From positions 1 through 64,000 of the forward strand of contig NZ_FOCW01000006.1 in assembly GCF_900110225.1 (NCBI RefSeq): a stretch of 64,000 nucleotides of DNA, given 5' to 3'. Origin of the DNA: Allobrachymonas denitrificans DSM 15123 (GTDB lineage: Bacteria; Pseudomonadota; Gammaproteobacteria; Burkholderiales; Burkholderiaceae_C). This document shows positions 1 through 8,219 of the stretch, one piece after another. The notes under the pieces were generated by a model that saw only the letters and a list, made by a program, of their open reading frames with translations, was not told the DNA's origin and searched no databases. The first letter of the stretch is position 1. Each line of letters opens with the position of its first letter. A program made the translations under genes and the position numbers.

Positions 1-296
1 GTTACACCGAGCGGCTGGGCCTGGCAGGTATCCAGCCATCAGTGGGAAGCAAAGGCGACAGCTACGACAACGCGCTGGCCGAGACCATCAACGGGCTATA
101 CAAGGCCGAACTGATTCATCGCCGGGGCCCCTGGAAGACCAGGGAAGCCGTGGAACTGGCGACCCTGCAATGGGTGCACTGGTTCAACCACGTCCGACTG
201 CTCACGCCGATCGGGGGTATCCCGCCGGCAGAAGCTGAGGCAAACTACTGGAGGCAACTTGCCGACAGCAACACCTTGGCAGAGGTGTCCACTTAA
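1..296 (+). CDS. IS3-family transposase OrfB, C-terminal fragment
   Basis: The reading frame enters from the left edge (first full codon at base 3) and stops with TAA at 294-296. The visible 97 residues hold the end of the rve integrase core, with the motif GDSYDNALAETINGLYKAE carrying the last acidic residue of the DDE triad. A short helical tail with WVHWFNHVR follows, standard for IS3-group OrfB. The N-terminal HTH and the first two catalytic aspartates must lie upstream of the window, so it cannot be judged whether the gene is intact. Confidence 0.85.
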   Translation, partial: YTERLGLAGIQPSVGSKGDSYDNALAETINGLYKAELIHRRGPWKTREAVELATLQWVHWFNHVRLLTPIGGIPPAEAEANYWRQLADSNTLAEVST

Positions 297-330
297 ACCA
301 ACCAGCCTCCTCGAAACCCGGGGCGGTTCA
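1..330 (+). mobile_element. IS3-family element, right-hand end (cut by window edge)
   Basis: The right end of an IS3-family insertion sequence. It holds the last part of a DDE transposase followed by a terminal sequence that, read inward from base 330, begins TGAACCGCCCCGGGTTTC. This TG...CA-type terminus is typical of IS3 relatives. At base 331 the sequence changes abruptly to the truncated orfB of a second IS on the other strand, so this element appears to have inserted into that orfB. The left end and any target-site duplication lie outside the window. Confidence 0.8.
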
Positions 331-1001
331 TTCAGGTAGAAGAACTCGGCCTTGAGCGTGCCAAAGAAGCTCTCCATCGCCGCATTATCCAGACAGTTGC
401 CCTTGCGGGACATGCTTTGCCTGACGCCTTGGGCTTCAAGCGCCTTGCGGTAGGCAGGCATCTGGTATTGCCAGCCCTGATCGGAGTGCAACACAGGACG
501 CGTCTGCCCCTTGAGCTTGCCCAAGGCCTCCTGCAACATCTCCCAGACCAGCTTGAACACCGGTTGCCTGCTTGTGCGCCAGGACACGATCTCCCCGTTG
601 TACAGGTCCATCACCGGAGAGAGGTACAGCTTGTCACCGCACACCTTGACTTCGGTCACGTCCGTCACCCACTTCTGGTTCGGCTGCTCTGCCTGAAAGT
701 TGCGCTGCAACACATTGGGCACAGCCACATGGCCGGCTCCCCGCCATGAACGGTAGCGCTTGGGCCGCACCAGCGACTTCAGCCCCAGCGCCTGCATCAA
801 CCGCTGCACCTTCTTGTGGTTCACTCTACTGGAACTGAGCTTGCACAACTCAGCCGTGATGCGCCGATAGCCGTAACGGCCCTTGTGGCGATGGTAGATC
901 GTGCAGATTTGCTGCTTGAGCGCTTGCTGCCCATCCCCGGCCTGTCGCAAAGCACATTGGTAGTAGTACGTGCTGCGTGAAAGGCCGGCTACGCTCAACA
1001 T
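331..1001 (-). pseudogene. IS150-like transposase OrfB, C-terminally truncated
   Basis: The DDE integrase-core transposase of the IS150-like element. As a frameshift product it would join OrfA near 1094; the first ATG is at 1001. All three catalytic acids are visible: D in WVTDVTEVK, D in VLHSDQGWQYQ, and E in NAAMESFFGTLKAE. The protein then breaks off after EFFYLN at base 331, where the family normally continues for about 50 more residues (tail with HERIKLKLKG). The open frame runs on to base 96, but that stretch is antisense to the other IS and is not native. Expected to be inactive. Confidence 0.8.
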
Positions 1002-1027
1002 GGCTGCCAGAGGATAGTGTTGCTCTC

Positions 1028-1555
1028 TCAGGGCGTTGACCGCTTGGGCTTTGCCTGCGCTGCCTGTTGCTTTGCCTGGACGATCTCCTGCAACTTTTTT
1101 AGATACGCCACCTCGGTGCGCAGGTACTCATTCTCGCGTTGCAATTCCTCAACCGTCTTCTCGGTCACGGCTCTGTCATCGGGCTGGCTGAACTTGCGCA
1201 TTGCTGGAGATCTCCCTTTGGGTCGAGGTGCCAGCGCCTCAAGGCCGCCAGCTGCATAGAGAGTCTGCCACAGGCGAATGCCCGGCGGATTGCGAATGTT
1301 GTACAGCGCGCCCACCTCCTTGAGCGATAGGCCTTCGCGTTGCATGTGCTCAAGCACCTGGCGCTTGAATTCCGCACTGTAAGTCGTGTGCTTGCGTTTG
1401 AGACCATCACGACCATGCGCCCTATAGAGCGCCACCCACAAGCGCAGCGTTGAACGGCCGACTCCGTAACGACTGGCCAGACTTGCCTGCCCGCCATTTC
1501 CCGTTAAATACTCCTGGACAAGCCTGAGCTTGAAATCCACGTCGAACTTCGCCAT
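1028..1555 (-). CDS. IS150-like transposase OrfA (HTH protein)
   Basis: OrfA of the IS150-like element, 175 residues from the ATG at 1555. It has two helix-turn-helix segments: residues about 15-45 with LASRYGVGRSTLRLW, and about 70-100 with SLKEVGALYNIRN. A C-terminal leucine-zipper-like coiled coil (VEELQRENEYLRTEVAYLKKL) follows, as in OrfA proteins that bind the terminal repeats. In-frame codons upstream to 1582 lie inside the terminal repeat hairpin, so 1555 is the better start. Near its end is the slippery heptamer A AAA AAG (1100-1094), which would give an OrfAB fusion by -1 frameshifting. Confidence 0.85.
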   Translation of the reverse strand: MAKFDVDFKLRLVQEYLTGNGGQASLASRYGVGRSTLRLWVALYRAHGRDGLKRKHTTYSAEFKRQVLEHMQREGLSLKEVGALYNIRNPPGIRLWQTLYAAGGLEALAPRPKGRSPAMRKFSQPDDRAVTEKTVEELQRENEYLRTEVAYLKKLQEIVQAKQQAAQAKPKRSTP

Positions 1556-1593
1556 GAAAAACACCCCAAAGTTGGTGTCCAACTTTTGGGGTG
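1556..1593 (-). terminator. Hairpin at IS left end, intrinsic-terminator-like
   Basis: On the minus strand, CACCCCAAA-A-GTTGG and CCAACTTTGGGGTG form a 14-bp stem with a one-base bulge and a 3-base loop, followed by TTTTTC. It sits inside the terminal repeat of the IS150-like element, directly upstream of the orfA start at 1555. For transcripts coming from nrdJ (minus strand, stop at 1661) it should act as a rho-independent terminator. If read through, it would fold over the orfA start. No other terminator follows nrdJ. Confidence 0.7.
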
Positions 1594-1660
1594 CAGTTCA
1601 GCAGGACGGCTATTGCAGGAGGGGCGAGGGCATGGCGCTCAGCCCCTTCCGTTTGGGGAC

Positions 1661-4120
1661 TTAGCCGCAGCTGCCCACATACCCGCACTGCGTGCAGTAA
1701 TCACAGCCATCCTTGCGGATCATGGCGTGTGCGCCGCACTCGGGGCATTTCTTGCCGGCCATCACGGGCAGCGACTGCTGCACACCCACCGGGGTGTGGT
1801 TGGGCGAGGGAGCGTCCAGGTCCTTCAGCGGCAGTTCCATCTGGCTGCGTTCGCCAATCAGGTTCTGCAGCGCATAGGCGATGGCAGCCACTTCGCTGTC
1901 GTGCCACATGGGCACCAGCGTGCCGTCTGCCTTCTCGTAGGTGCCCAGACGCACCGGGCCGCGGTCCCAGCTGACCTTGCGCAGGTCTTCCAGCGCACGG
2001 TCCAGGAAGCCGCCGCGAGCAGCCAGCGACAGGGAGCGCATGGTGGCGGTGATCCACTGCTGCGATTCGCCGCTCTGGCCCACCGGCATGAAGAATTCGA
2101 TGGCGCGCTCGATGGTGCGGCCGTCGGGCGTGGCCACCGGCATGAAGGAGACGATCAGGTATAGGCGTTTCTTGCCTTCCTGCGTCCAGTATTCGATCTT
2201 CTCGGCCACCGCGTTGAGGCTGCCCTTGGGACGGCTCTCGATCACGGTGCGCATCGGGTCAAAGGTGACCGGGGCAGCTTCCCCCACGGGCTCGGGCTTC
2301 TTCTCTTCCGCCTTGGGCGTGGCTTCCAGCACGGCACCCAGAATGTTGTTGGGACGGTAGGTGGCCAGGCCCTTCAGGCCGGCCGTCCAGGCCTGGCGGT
2401 ACAGGTCCTTGAAGTCGTCGTAGGGATAGTCTTCGGGGATGTTGACCGTCTTGGAGATGGAGGTGTCGATGTAGGGCTGCACCGCCTGCATCATGCCGAC
2501 GTGGTCGGCTGCGCTCATTTCCAGCGCGGAGACGAAGTACTCGGGCAGCGGCGCATCGGCGCCCTTGAGCGTGTGGTACACGCGGGCAGCGTGGTCTTCC
2601 ACCGTGTATTCGCTGGTGGTGCCGTCGGCCTCGCGCTTCTTGCGCTTGTAGCTCCAGGAGAAGGCCGGCTCGATGCCGTTGGAGGCATTGTCGGCAAAGG
2701 CCAGGCTCACGGTGCCGGTGGGGGCGATGGAGAGCAGGTGGCTGTTGCGGATGCCGTACTTCTTGATCTCGGCCTTGATGTCGGCCGGCAGGCGGCTGGC
2801 AAAGGTGCCGTTGCCCAGATAGGCCTTTGCGTCGAATTTCGGGAAGGCGCCCTTTTCCTTGGCCAGCTCGACCGAGGCGCGGTAGGCGGCATTGCGCATG
2901 CGCTCGGCGATCTGCCCGGCCATCTGGCGGCCGTCCTCGCGGTCATAGCGCAGGCACAGCATGGACAGGGTGTTGCCCAGGCCGGTAAAGCCCACGCCGA
3001 TGCGGCGCTTGGACTGCGATTCGGCGTGCTGCTGCGGCAGCGGCCACCAGGTCACGTCCAGCACGTTGTCCAGCGCGCGCACCTGCACCGCCACGGATTG
3101 CTCGAAGGCCTCGAAATCGAATTCGGCTTTGCCTTCCACGCCAAAGGGGTTGCGCACGAAGCGCGTCAGGATGATCGGGCCCAGGTCGCAGCAGCCGTAG
3201 CTGGGCAGGGGCTGCTCGCCGCAGGGGTTGGTGGCGGCGATGGTTTCGCAGTAGTTCAGGTTGTTGTCGCGGCCGATCTGGTCCAGGAACAGGATGCCCG
3301 GCTCGGCAAAGTCGTAGGCCGACTGCATGATGGTGTCCCACAGCTGGCGCGCCGGCACCTTGCGGTACACCCACTTGCCGTCGGCGCGCTGGTAGCCGCC
3401 CTTGTCCAGCACTTTCTGGCCGGGACGGGCCTTGTGCACCAGCTCCCAGTCCGCGTCGTTCTGCACCGCCTGCATGAAGGCATCGCTCACGCCCACGGAG
3501 ACGTTGAAGTTGTTCCAGCGGCCGGGGGTGCGCTTGGCGGTGATGAATTCCAGCACGTCCGGATGGTCGATGCGCAGCACGCCCATCTGCGCGCCACGGC
3601 GGGCACCGGCGGATTCCACTGTGGAGCAGCTCTGGTCGAACACGTTGATGTAGCTGCACGGGCCGCTGGCGATGGAGTGCGTGCCCTTCACCTCGGCGCC
3701 CTTGGGGCGGATGCGGGAGAAGTCGTAGCCCACGCCACCGCCACGGCGCATGGTCTCGGCCGCCTCGCGCAGCGCCTCGTAAATGCCGGGGAAGCCCTCG
3801 TCATCCTCGCCCTGGATGCAGTCGCCCACGGGCTGCACGAAGCAGTTGATCAGCGTGGCCTGGATCTCGGTGCCGGCGGCGCTCATGATGCGGCCTGCGC
3901 CGATGGCGCCGGCCTTCAGGTTGGTCAGGAACTTCTGTTCCCACTCCGCGCGCAGCTCGGGCTTCTCGGCGCCGGCCAGGGCACGCGCCACACGCGTGTA
4001 GATGGCATCGGCGCTGTTCTCGCCTTCCTTGCAGTACTTTTCGATCAGGACGTCGAGGGAGATGAGTTGTTCGGGCAGTTGCATGGTGGTGGCGACAGGA
4101 GTGCGTTCAGCGATGTCCAT
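1661..4120 (-). CDS. nrdJ: Adenosylcobalamin-dependent ribonucleotide reductase (class II)
   Basis: Reduces ribonucleotides to deoxyribonucleotides with an adenosylcobalamin-derived thiyl radical, so no oxygen or second subunit is needed. It has 819 residues. The catalytic loop NPCGEQPL is at residues 298-305, with Asn298, Cys300 and Glu302 as the expected active-site residues. Other family blocks are RRGGGVGYDFS, SCSTVESAGARRG and SIAPTGTVSLAF. The last 35 residues form a zinc ribbon with CPEC, CTQC and a final CG, as in long class II enzymes where C-terminal cysteines recycle the active site. ATG 4120 was chosen; ATG 4084 is a possible alternative. I could not find a cobalamin riboswitch in the 246 bp upstream. 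Confidence 0.95.
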   Translation of the reverse strand: MDIAERTPVATTMQLPEQLISLDVLIEKYCKEGENSADAIYTRVARALAGAEKPELRAEWEQKFLTNLKAGAIGAGRIMSAAGTEIQATLINCFVQPVGDCIQGEDDEGFPGIYEALREAAETMRRGGGVGYDFSRIRPKGAEVKGTHSIASGPCSYINVFDQSCSTVESAGARRGAQMGVLRIDHPDVLEFITAKRTPGRWNNFNVSVGVSDAFMQAVQNDADWELVHKARPGQKVLDKGGYQRADGKWVYRKVPARQLWDTIMQSAYDFAEPGILFLDQIGRDNNLNYCETIAATNPCGEQPLPSYGCCDLGPIILTRFVRNPFGVEGKAEFDFEAFEQSVAVQVRALDNVLDVTWWPLPQQHAESQSKRRIGVGFTGLGNTLSMLCLRYDREDGRQMAGQIAERMRNAAYRASVELAKEKGAFPKFDAKAYLGNGTFASRLPADIKAEIKKYGIRNSHLLSIAPTGTVSLAFADNASNGIEPAFSWSYKRKKREADGTTSEYTVEDHAARVYHTLKGADAPLPEYFVSALEMSAADHVGMMQAVQPYIDTSISKTVNIPEDYPYDDFKDLYRQAWTAGLKGLATYRPNNILGAVLEATPKAEEKKPEPVGEAAPVTFDPMRTVIESRPKGSLNAVAEKIEYWTQEGKKRLYLIVSFMPVATPDGRTIERAIEFFMPVGQSGESQQWITATMRSLSLAARGGFLDRALEDLRKVSWDRGPVRLGTYEKADGTLVPMWHDSEVAAIAYALQNLIGERSQMELPLKDLDAPSPNHTPVGVQQSLPVMAGKKCPECGAHAMIRKDGCDYCTQCGYVGSCG

Positions 4121-4315
4121 GGACGGTATTCAGGTGGGATTCAGAAAAATTCGGGGGAGCGACGCGGCGCGTGGCCAGCGGGGCAAGGGAGGGGATTATG
4201 GGGCCTCTGGCGGGCCTTTTGGCATGTCCCTTGTGGCAGGAAGGCAGGTCGTCCGGCAGCCAGTTTAGCGGGTTTGGCGACCGGAAATCTTGCTGGGGAC
4301 TTTCAGCAAACTGAC

Positions 4316-4353
4316 AAAAAGCCGCAAACCCAGTCTGCATCGGGCTTGCGGCC
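4316..4353 (-). terminator. Rho-independent terminator after the nitronate monooxygenase gene
   Basis: On the minus strand, GGCCGCAAGCCC pairs with GGGTTTGCGGC across a short loop and is followed by TTTTT. It begins 14 bp past the TAA of the gene ending at 4367. It separates that gene from nrdJ, so nrdJ should have its own promoter in 4121-4315. Confidence 0.85.
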
Positions 4354-4366
4354 GGGATTGGGATTT

Positions 4367-5626
4367 TTACGGATTGGCGACAGCGGCACGACCGCCGAGC
4401 AGCCTTTGCAGCAGATCCTGAACGGGACGGATTTCCGAACCGAACGGCAGCTTGCCGGCGCCGCGGAAGAACAGGCCTTTCTGCGTGTCGCCTTCCTGCG
4501 CGTGGCCCAGATGCTTGTCGATGCAGAACTGGCCGATATCGCTCTTGCCGTCGCGCAGGCCGCAGTGCTGCAGGCAGTCGAAGGCCATGTTGCAGCGTTT
4601 CTCGTGCGCTACGGCCTGCAGCTTGGGCTCGATGCGCAGGTACTTGTCCAGCCAGGGCGTGCGCACGCCGCGGGCGGGCAGGCCGGCCACGCTGATGAAC
4701 TCGACCACGTCCTCGGGGCGGGCGTTCGCCAGCACCTGCTTGAACTCCGGGGCGGCATCGCTTTCCTGCGTCACCGCAAAGGCGGTCCCCATCTGCACGG
4801 CATCCGCACCCAGCTCCTGCAGGCGCTGGATGTCCTCATGGCTGCTGACGCCGCCGGCGGCAATCAGCGGGATGTGGCGCTCATAGCCCGCGCTGCGCAG
4901 GAACTCGCGCACGGCCGGCAGCACGTTCTCGAAATCGAAGCGCGGGTCGTTCAGGTCCATGATCTTGGCAGCACCCAAGTGGCCACCGGCCAGGCGCGGG
5001 TGCTCGATCACGATGGCATCGGGCAGACGGCCCTTCTTTTCCCACTTCTTCACGATCAGCTGCACGCCGCGCGCATCGCTCAGGATGGGGATCAGTGCGG
5101 CCTTGGGATGATCCTTGGCCAGCTCGGGCAGGTCCAGCGGCAGGCCGGCGCCCACCACCACGGCGTCGATGCCGGCCTCGAGCGCAGTGCGCACGTTCTG
5201 CGCGTAGGCGCTGATGGCCTTCATCACGTTCACGGCGATCAGGCCCAGGCCCTGGGAGATTTCGCGGGCGCGGGCAATTTCGCGGCGCAGCGCTTCGTTG
5301 TTGGCGGCGTCGATCACGCCCTTGGCATGGGCCACATCACGCGATTTTTCCAGCGGACGGGTCTTTTCCATCAGGTCGGGATGCAGGCGGCGCAGGTCCA
5401 CCGAGGAGATGGTGCCAACGGCGCCCATGCGTGCCACGGTGCCGGCCAGGCCGCCAGCGGAAATGCCCACGCCCATGCCGCCCTGCACGACGGGAATCAG
5501 CGTCTTGCCGGCGAGCGACCACAGTTTCAGGCCGGACGCGGTGGCCTTCTCGCGCAGCTGCTCGACCAGCGCGCTGGCCTCGGCGAGGGAGGGGAAGGTG
5601 GGGAGGGGCACTGCAGTGGGAGACAT
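4367..5626 (-). CDS. Nitronate monooxygenase (2-nitropropane dioxygenase family)
   Basis: An FMN-dependent TIM-barrel enzyme that oxidises alkyl nitronates or related nitro compounds. It has 419 residues from the first ATG at 5626; the frame opens further to a TTG at 5647. Visible family blocks are the N-terminal IPVVQGGMGVGIS, VVVGAGLPLDLPEL in the middle of the barrel, and the flavin phosphate-binding IPLIAAGGVSSHEDI followed by GADAVQMGTAFA. The C-terminal 90 residues (with CNMAFDCLQHCGLRDG) extend beyond the barrel and resemble the long PfaD/NMO-like subgroup. It is divergent from mnmA. Confidence 0.85.
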   Translation of the reverse strand: MSPTAVPLPTFPSLAEASALVEQLREKATASGLKLWSLAGKTLIPVVQGGMGVGISAGGLAGTVARMGAVGTISSVDLRRLHPDLMEKTRPLEKSRDVAHAKGVIDAANNEALRREIARAREISQGLGLIAVNVMKAISAYAQNVRTALEAGIDAVVVGAGLPLDLPELAKDHPKAALIPILSDARGVQLIVKKWEKKGRLPDAIVIEHPRLAGGHLGAAKIMDLNDPRFDFENVLPAVREFLRSAGYERHIPLIAAGGVSSHEDIQRLQELGADAVQMGTAFAVTQESDAAPEFKQVLANARPEDVVEFISVAGLPARGVRTPWLDKYLRIEPKLQAVAHEKRCNMAFDCLQHCGLRDGKSDIGQFCIDKHLGHAQEGDTQKGLFFRGAGKLPFGSEIRPVQDLLQRLLGGRAAVANP

Positions 5627-5859
5627 CGCGACGGTCCGGTGGGACAAAGTAATAACCAGTCAAGGCTAGCAAAGAAGGCCTGCCCCTTGCTTGTTGTGGG
5701 TCAAGCAATCGGTCGATCGGGCGGCGCTGACAACGCTGCAAGCCGCGTGAATGCACATCGTTGGAGAAAATGCCACACCTTGCGCGGCATGGCTGCTTGC
5801 TGCAGAGTGTGCCAACCGCCAGCCAACCCGGGAAATACGCGCCCGGCGATAATGGCAGA

Positions 5860-6972
5860 ATGACCAAACACCGCATCGTGGTGGGCCTGAGCGGCGGCGT
5901 GGATTCTGCCGTCAGCGCCTACCTGCTCAAGCAACAGGGGCACGAGGTGGTCGGCATCTTCATGAAGAACTGGGAGGATGACGACGACTCGGAGTACTGC
6001 TCCTCCAACATCGATTTCGTCGATGCCGCCAGCGTGGCCGACGTGATCGGCATCGAGATCGAACACGTCAACTTCGCGGCCGAATACAAGGACCGCGTGT
6101 TTGCCGAATTCCTGCGCGAATACCAGGCCGGCCGCACGCCCAATCCGGACGTGCTGTGCAATGCCGAGATCAAGTTCAAGGCCTTTCTGGACCACGCCAT
6201 GCGCCTGGGTGCCGAGAAGATCGCCACGGGCCACTATGCGCGCGTGCGCCGCATCGACAGCGGCGAAGTGCAGCTGCTGAAAGGGCTGGATCCGTCCAAG
6301 GACCAGAGCTACTTCCTGCACCGCCTGAACCAGGCGCAGCTGCAGAAGACGCTGTTTCCGGTGGGTGAGCTGCACAAGACCGAGGTGCGCCGCATCGCCG
6401 AGGAAATCGGCCTGCCGAATGCAAAGAAGAAGGATTCGACCGGCATCTGCTTCATCGGCGAGCGGCCGTTTCGCGAGTTTCTCAACCGCTACCTGCAGAG
6501 CCAGCCCGGTCCGATCAAGGACGAGAAGGGCCGCAAGATCGGCGAGCACATGGGCCTGAGCTTTTACACGCTGGGTCAGCGCCAGGGTCTGGGCATTGGC
6601 GGCATCAAGGCCAAGGGCGCACCGCGCGGCGGTGGCGACCATGCACCCTGGTTCGTGGCGAAGAAGGACATGGCCAGCAACACGCTGTATGCGGTGCAGG
6701 GGCATGATCACCCCTGGCTGCTGTCGCACACGCTCAAGGCGGTGGACCTGAGCTGGTGTGCCGGCAAGCCGCCGGCCGCTGCGCAGTCGGCCACTGGCTT
6801 TGCAGCCAAGACGCGCTACCGCCAGGCCGATGCGCCCTGCACGCCGGCCCTGCTGGAAGACGGCACGCTGCAGCTGGACTTTGCGCAAGCGCAATGGGCG
6901 GTCACGCCGGGCCAGAGTGCCGTGCTGTACGACGGCGAAGTCTGTCTGGGCGGCGGCATCATCACCGCCTGA
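5860..6972 (+). CDS. mnmA: tRNA-specific 2-thiouridylase MnmA
   Basis: Transfers sulfur to U34 of tRNA-Lys, -Glu and -Gln in the cytoplasm. It has 370 residues from the ATG at 5860. The PP-loop SGGVDSA is at residues 10-16, and the two catalytic cysteines lie in [13 protein letters not shown] and [13 protein letters not shown]. The C-terminal beta-barrel closes with [16 protein letters not shown]. An upstream open frame to 5761 has no supporting start signal. It lies about 230 bp from the divergent nitronate monooxygenase gene and 81 bp before the DksA/TraR-like gene. Confidence 0.97.
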   Translation: MTKHRIVVGLSGGVDSAVSAYLLKQQGHEVVGIFMKNWEDDDDSEYCSSNIDFVDAASVADVIGIEIEHVNFAAEYKDRVFAEFLREYQAGRTPNPDVLCNAEIKFKAFLDHAMRLGAEKIATGHYARVRRIDSGEVQLLKGLDPSKDQSYFLHRLNQAQLQKTLFPVGELHKTEVRRIAEEIGLPNAKKKDSTGICFIGERPFREFLNRYLQSQPGPIKDEKGRKIGEHMGLSFYTLGQRQGLGIGGIKAKGAPRGGGDHAPWFVAKKDMASNTLYAVQGHDHPWLLSHTLKAVDLSWCAGKPPAAAQSATGFAAKTRYRQADAPCTPALLEDGTLQLDFAQAQWAVTPGQSAVLYDGEVCLGGGIITA

Positions 6973-6975
6973 GCC

Positions 6976-7010
6976 ACACCCCCTGCCGCAGTTTTGTGAC
7001 AGGGGTGTTT
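6976..7010 (+). terminator. Weak stem-loop after mnmA
   Basis: ACACCCCCTG (6976-6985) can pair with CAGGGGTGT (7000-7008), with one bulged C, followed by only three T. It lies between mnmA and the DksA/TraR-like gene. It may be a partial terminator or an mRNA 3' end structure; the short T run keeps confidence low. Confidence 0.35.
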
Positions 7011-7053
7011 GGCCGTACACTTGAAACAAGTGAACCCGTATCAGGAGAACAAC

Positions 7054-7446
7054 ATGGGCAAGCTCTCTGCCGAACAACTGTCCGAACTCAAGTCCCTGCT
7101 CGAGCAGCGCAAGGCTGAGATCGAAGGTCGCATTGACGAAGTGCGCGACGGCCAGAGCCGTGTGGATCATGCCCGTGACATCATCGAGACGCGCGGCAGC
7201 GTCGAGCGCCAGCACAGCTCCGACCGTGAAGTCGACCTGGCCCTGAGCGACATGGGCGCCGTGGATCTGGCGCGCGTGAACGCTGCGCTGGAGCGCATCG
7301 AGAACGGTACCTACGGCGAGTGCGACGAGTGCGGCTGCGACATTCCTTTCGCCCGCCTGCAGATCGAGCCGCAGACGCAGCACTGCGTGGCCTGCAAGTC
7401 GCGCTGGGAGCGCGAAACCGCCGCTGTGCCCACGGCACGCATGTAA
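7054..7446 (+). CDS. DksA/TraR-family zinc-finger protein with complete Cys4 site
   Basis: A 130-residue protein with an N-terminal coiled-coil region (EQLSELKSLLEQRKAEIEGR) and a C-terminal zinc finger. The finger has Cys90, Cys93, Cys111 and Cys114, spaced C-x2-C-x17-C-x2-C exactly as in classical DksA. Such proteins insert into the RNA polymerase secondary channel or act as related regulators. This one is shorter than canonical DksA (about 150 residues), so its exact role is uncertain. ATG 7054 is preceded by CAGGAG. The window holds a second family member at 54057 that lacks the zinc ligands. Confidence 0.88.
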   Translation: MGKLSAEQLSELKSLLEQRKAEIEGRIDEVRDGQSRVDHARDIIETRGSVERQHSSDREVDLALSDMGAVDLARVNAALERIENGTYGECDECGCDIPFARLQIEPQTQHCVACKSRWERETAAVPTARM

Positions 7447-7461
7447 GCACGGCGCTTCGCC

Positions 7462-8028
7462 ATGACCGAGGAACGCAATCCCCTGCATCCGGTGCCGCAG
7501 GGTGGGGATGACAGTGGCCTGCTGTTTCTCGAACGCGATACCCTGACCCTGTGCCGCCAGCTGGCGGATGGCCTGTGCAGTCGTGGCTGGATGATGGCTA
7601 CGGCGGAAAGCTGTACCGGCGGGCTGATTGCTGCTGCCTGCACCTCGCTGGCCGGTTCGAGCCAGTGGTTCGAGCGCGGCATGGTGAGCTATTCCAATCT
7701 GGCCAAGAGCGAATTGCTGGGCGTGGCGCCGGAACTGATTGCGCAGCATGGCGCCGTGAGTGAGGCGGTGGCGCGGGCGATGGCGCTGGGGGCGTGCGAG
7801 CGCTCGGGCGCGCAGGTGGCACTGGCGGTGACGGGTGTGGCCGGGCCCGGCGGCGGTTCGGCAGAAAAGCCGGTGGGTACCGTGTGGTTCGGCTGGCAAC
7901 TGGGCAATCTGGGAGCCGCCGAGATGCGCGTCTTTCCCGGCGACCGGGCGGCCATCCGCGCTGCGACCGTTCATCATGCGCTGCAGGGGCTGCTGGCGCG
8001 GTTACAGGCCTTGAGGCGGGCGCACTGA
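7462..8028 (+). CDS. pncC: CinA-family nicotinamide-nucleotide amidohydrolase (PncC)
   Basis: Deamidates nicotinamide mononucleotide to nicotinate mononucleotide in pyridine nucleotide recycling. It has 188 residues, the length of a stand-alone CinA C-terminal domain. The catalytic segment ATAESCTGGLIAA is at residues 46-58, the central block is RGMVSYSNLAKSELLGV, and the glycine loop is VTGVAGPGGGS. It starts 15 bp after the DksA/TraR-like gene, so co-transcription is likely. An N-terminal extension of about 35 residues precedes the domain. Confidence 0.9.
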   Translation: MTEERNPLHPVPQGGDDSGLLFLERDTLTLCRQLADGLCSRGWMMATAESCTGGLIAAACTSLAGSSQWFERGMVSYSNLAKSELLGVAPELIAQHGAVSEAVARAMALGACERSGAQVALAVTGVAGPGGGSAEKPVGTVWFGWQLGNLGAAEMRVFPGDRAAIRAATVHHALQGLLARLQALRRAH

Positions 8029-8134
8029 CTCGGCGTATGTGCGCTGCGCTGGCATACGTGCTGAGCGTTTTCACACGGATTGGCACGGCAGCAGGCGCAC
8101 CGGCTCCGGATGTGTTTTCGGCTTCCGCAATGCA

Positions 8135-8161
8135 ACAAGGCACCTGATCAGGGTGCCTTGT
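8135..8161. terminator. Stem-loop between convergent pncC and EF-hand genes
   Basis: ACAAGGCACC and GGTGCCTTGT form a perfect 10-bp stem with a 7-base loop between two convergent genes. Neither side has a long T run. A second weaker inverted repeat, GGCAGGC/GCCTGCC (8172-8178 and 8192-8198), follows. The pair probably ends transcription from both sides, but the lack of T tracts leaves room for another role. Confidence 0.45.
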
Positions 8162-8219
8162 GCGTTGGTGGGGCAGGCAATCAGGGTGTCAGCCTGCCTT
8201 GTCGGTCAGCCTGCACTCC

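Larger units (their letters stand above)
331..1600 (-). mobile_element. IS150-like IS3-family element, truncated at its 3' end
   Basis: A second IS3-family element on the minus strand. Its left terminus is at base 1600 (inward reading TGAACTGCACCCCAAAAG) and it carries orfA and orfB in the usual overlapping arrangement. The element stops at base 331 inside orfB, where the terminal repeat of the neighbouring element begins, so the right terminal repeat and the last part of OrfB are missing here. It lies 60 bp downstream of the ribonucleotide reductase gene, in the same orientation. Confidence 0.85.

Noticed and set aside
4121..4315. A cobalamin riboswitch upstream of nrdJ
   Set aside because: Expected because the enzyme needs adenosylcobalamin, but I could not find the conserved B12-box or core helices in this gap. 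A covariance-model search would decide.
2501..5863. A 1120-codon open frame on the plus strand
   Set aside because: It is antisense to nrdJ and the nitronate monooxygenase gene; its translation is low-complexity His/Gly/Ala/Gln, typical of a shadow frame in high-GC DNA, and both minus-strand genes have clear family motifs.
5701..7977. A 758-codon minus-strand frame opposite mnmA and neighbours
   Set aside because: Covers four well-supported plus-strand genes in antisense; composition is that of a shadow.
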